A stretch of DNA of 64,000 nt from NCBI GenBank assembly GCA_021780315.1, contig JAJXYY010000042.1, positions 496,001 through 560,000 of the forward strand, written 5' to 3'. Position numbers and translations under genes: made by a program. Origin of the DNA: Acidobacteriota bacterium (lineage in GTDB: Bacteria > Acidobacteriota > Terriglobia > Terriglobales > Acidobacteriaceae). Below, in pieces: positions 63,302-64,000 of the stretch. Position 1 is the stretch's first letter, and each line of letters opens with the position of its first letter. The notes beneath the pieces are model-generated. The model had not been told where the DNA came from and did no database searches. It saw only the letters and a program-made list of their open reading frames with translations.

Positions 63302-64000
63302 TTACAAAGACCGGATGATGGAGGCTGCGATGCTCTCCACCGGCACGGTTTTACGCTGCGGAGCGTCGCGGGCGGGGTCGTAGTACAGCAGGCGTCCGCA
63401 GCTTTCGCATGTCATCATGGTACTGTCATCGCCGCGATCGCGCAGGTCGTTCCAGCGCTGCGGGCGCAGCATCATCTGGCAGGCCATACATTTCTGATTC
63501 AAGCCCTCGGCCAGCCCGGTGCCCTTGGCTTTGGCGATTCGGTCGTAGAGCGAGAGCGCCTCCTCCCCGATGCCGGTGCGTACGGCAGCCCGCTGCTGTT
63601 CGACGGCAGCCAGAGCCGTCCGATCGCTAGCGATGGTGGCTGCGGCCCGCAGGCGTTCGCGTTCCAGGGTATCGGTCGCCGCCGCAACGGCCTCATCGGC
63701 CAGCTTCTTCTGGGCCTCCAGCGCTTCGCTGCGTTCCATGCTCTCAAGCTCTGCGTCTTCGATCTTGCTGATTTCACCTTCGGCAAAGGCAATCTCATGG
63801 TCGAACGCGGTGACCTGCACGGTGGTGGTGGCGAGGTCCATCTGCTTGCGAACACGAGCAATCTTCGCCTGATGATCCTTGATGTCGGACTCTTGCCGGC
63901 GGCGCTGAACCTCTTCTTTTGCAATGAGATCGAGTATGAGTGCCCGCTGGCCTTCGACTGCTTTGAGCTTGGTTTCCAGTGCTGCGACCAGCTTGGGCAG
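63302..64000 (-). CDS. coiled-coil protein with C4 zinc ribbon (DUF164/CT398-like; N-terminus outside window)
   Basis: This protein is cut at its N-terminus by the window edge; 232 codons are present. A long Glu/Lys/Arg coiled coil (for example VEGQRALILDLIAKEEVQRR) is followed by a zinc ribbon made of CMACQMMLRP and CESCGRLLYYDP, then a basic tail. This architecture is that of the C4-type zinc-ribbon family (DUF164), including Chlamydia CT398, which binds sigma-54 and flagellar or secretion proteins in that host. In Acidobacteriota the role is not known. Reading continues in frame to base 64000, so the start lies outside. Confidence 0.88.
   Translation of the reverse strand: MPKLVAALETKLKAVEGQRALILDLIAKEEVQRRRQESDIKDHQAKIARVRKQMDLATTTVQVTAFDHEIAFAEGEISKIEDAELESMERSEALEAQKKLADEAVAAATDTLERERLRAAATIASDRTALAAVEQQRAAVRTGIGEEALSLYDRIAKAKGTGLAEGLNQKCMACQMMLRPQRWNDLRDRGDDSTMMTCESCGRLLYYDPARDAPQRKTVPVESIAASIIRSL

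Overview
The window looks like chromosomal DNA of a soil Acidobacteriota (Terriglobia, the Granulicella/Edaphobacter/Terriglobus group). This is an inference from the high G+C content, an Oar-type TonB-dependent receptor with an N-terminal carboxypeptidase-regulatory domain, many secreted or Tat-exported glycosidases, an HslUV protease, and short palindromic intergenic repeats. No tRNA, rRNA, CRISPR array, insertion sequence or prophage was recognised. Almost all genes look intact and chromosomal. Two are cut by the window edges: fabF on the left and a zinc-ribbon coiled-coil protein on the right.

Layout. 1-1.4 kb: fatty-acid genes acpP-fabF behind a good sigma-70-like promoter. 1.5-9.3 kb: exported degradative proteins (GH32, GH75-like, S10 carboxypeptidase, an NHL-type lipoprotein) and rmuC. 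9.5-12.9 kb: the protein-quality pair hsp20 and clpB, each with its own terminator; the hsp20 leader can fold so as to hide its ribosome-binding site. 13-20 kb: a FAD oxidoreductase, small proteins, the large TonB receptor and prmC. 20.6-23.9 kb: an EF-P-like (EfpL/YeiP-type) factor, then a sulfur-uptake-like operon (FadL-type porin plus two half-size YeeE/YedE proteins) behind a promoter, a possible leader peptide and a terminator. 24-31.7 kb: prfA, a GH35-like enzyme, two small cysteine-rich proteins, an aldo/keto reductase, a cytochrome c, a LysE-type exporter and a purine nucleoside permease homologue, with palindromic repeats between some of them. 31.7-38 kb: Gfo/Idh/MocA and TIM-barrel sugar proteins with an MFS exporter, a pseudokinase-SPOR membrane protein and rhamnose mutarotase.

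38-49 kb: murQ, a GDPD with permuted domain order, a diguanylate cyclase, ruvB, a GH27, a YceI protein, an XRE-cupin regulator with a dyad at its own start, a fibronectin-type lipoprotein, a fumarylacetoacetase-family hydrolase and transaldolase. 49-64 kb: hslVU, a CDF metal exporter, OsmC, an M28 peptidase, mutY, a Tat-exported six-hairpin glycosidase, an L,D-transpeptidase, membrane and DUF proteins, and a 5'-nucleotidase.

Common themes are plant or fungal polymer breakdown (GH27, GH32, GH35, GH75-like, six-hairpin GH), cell-wall recycling (murQ, L,D-transpeptidase, SPOR protein) and stress proteostasis (hsp20, clpB, hslUV, osmC). Across roughly the left three quarters the plus strand is G-rich whichever way the genes point, so plus genes favour G-ending codons and minus genes C-ending codons. 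The bias visibly weakens to the right of about 50 kb. The most promising leads are the leader/attenuator in front of the FadL-YeeE operon, the possible RNA thermometer of hsp20, the pseudokinase-SPOR fusion and the permuted GDPD.
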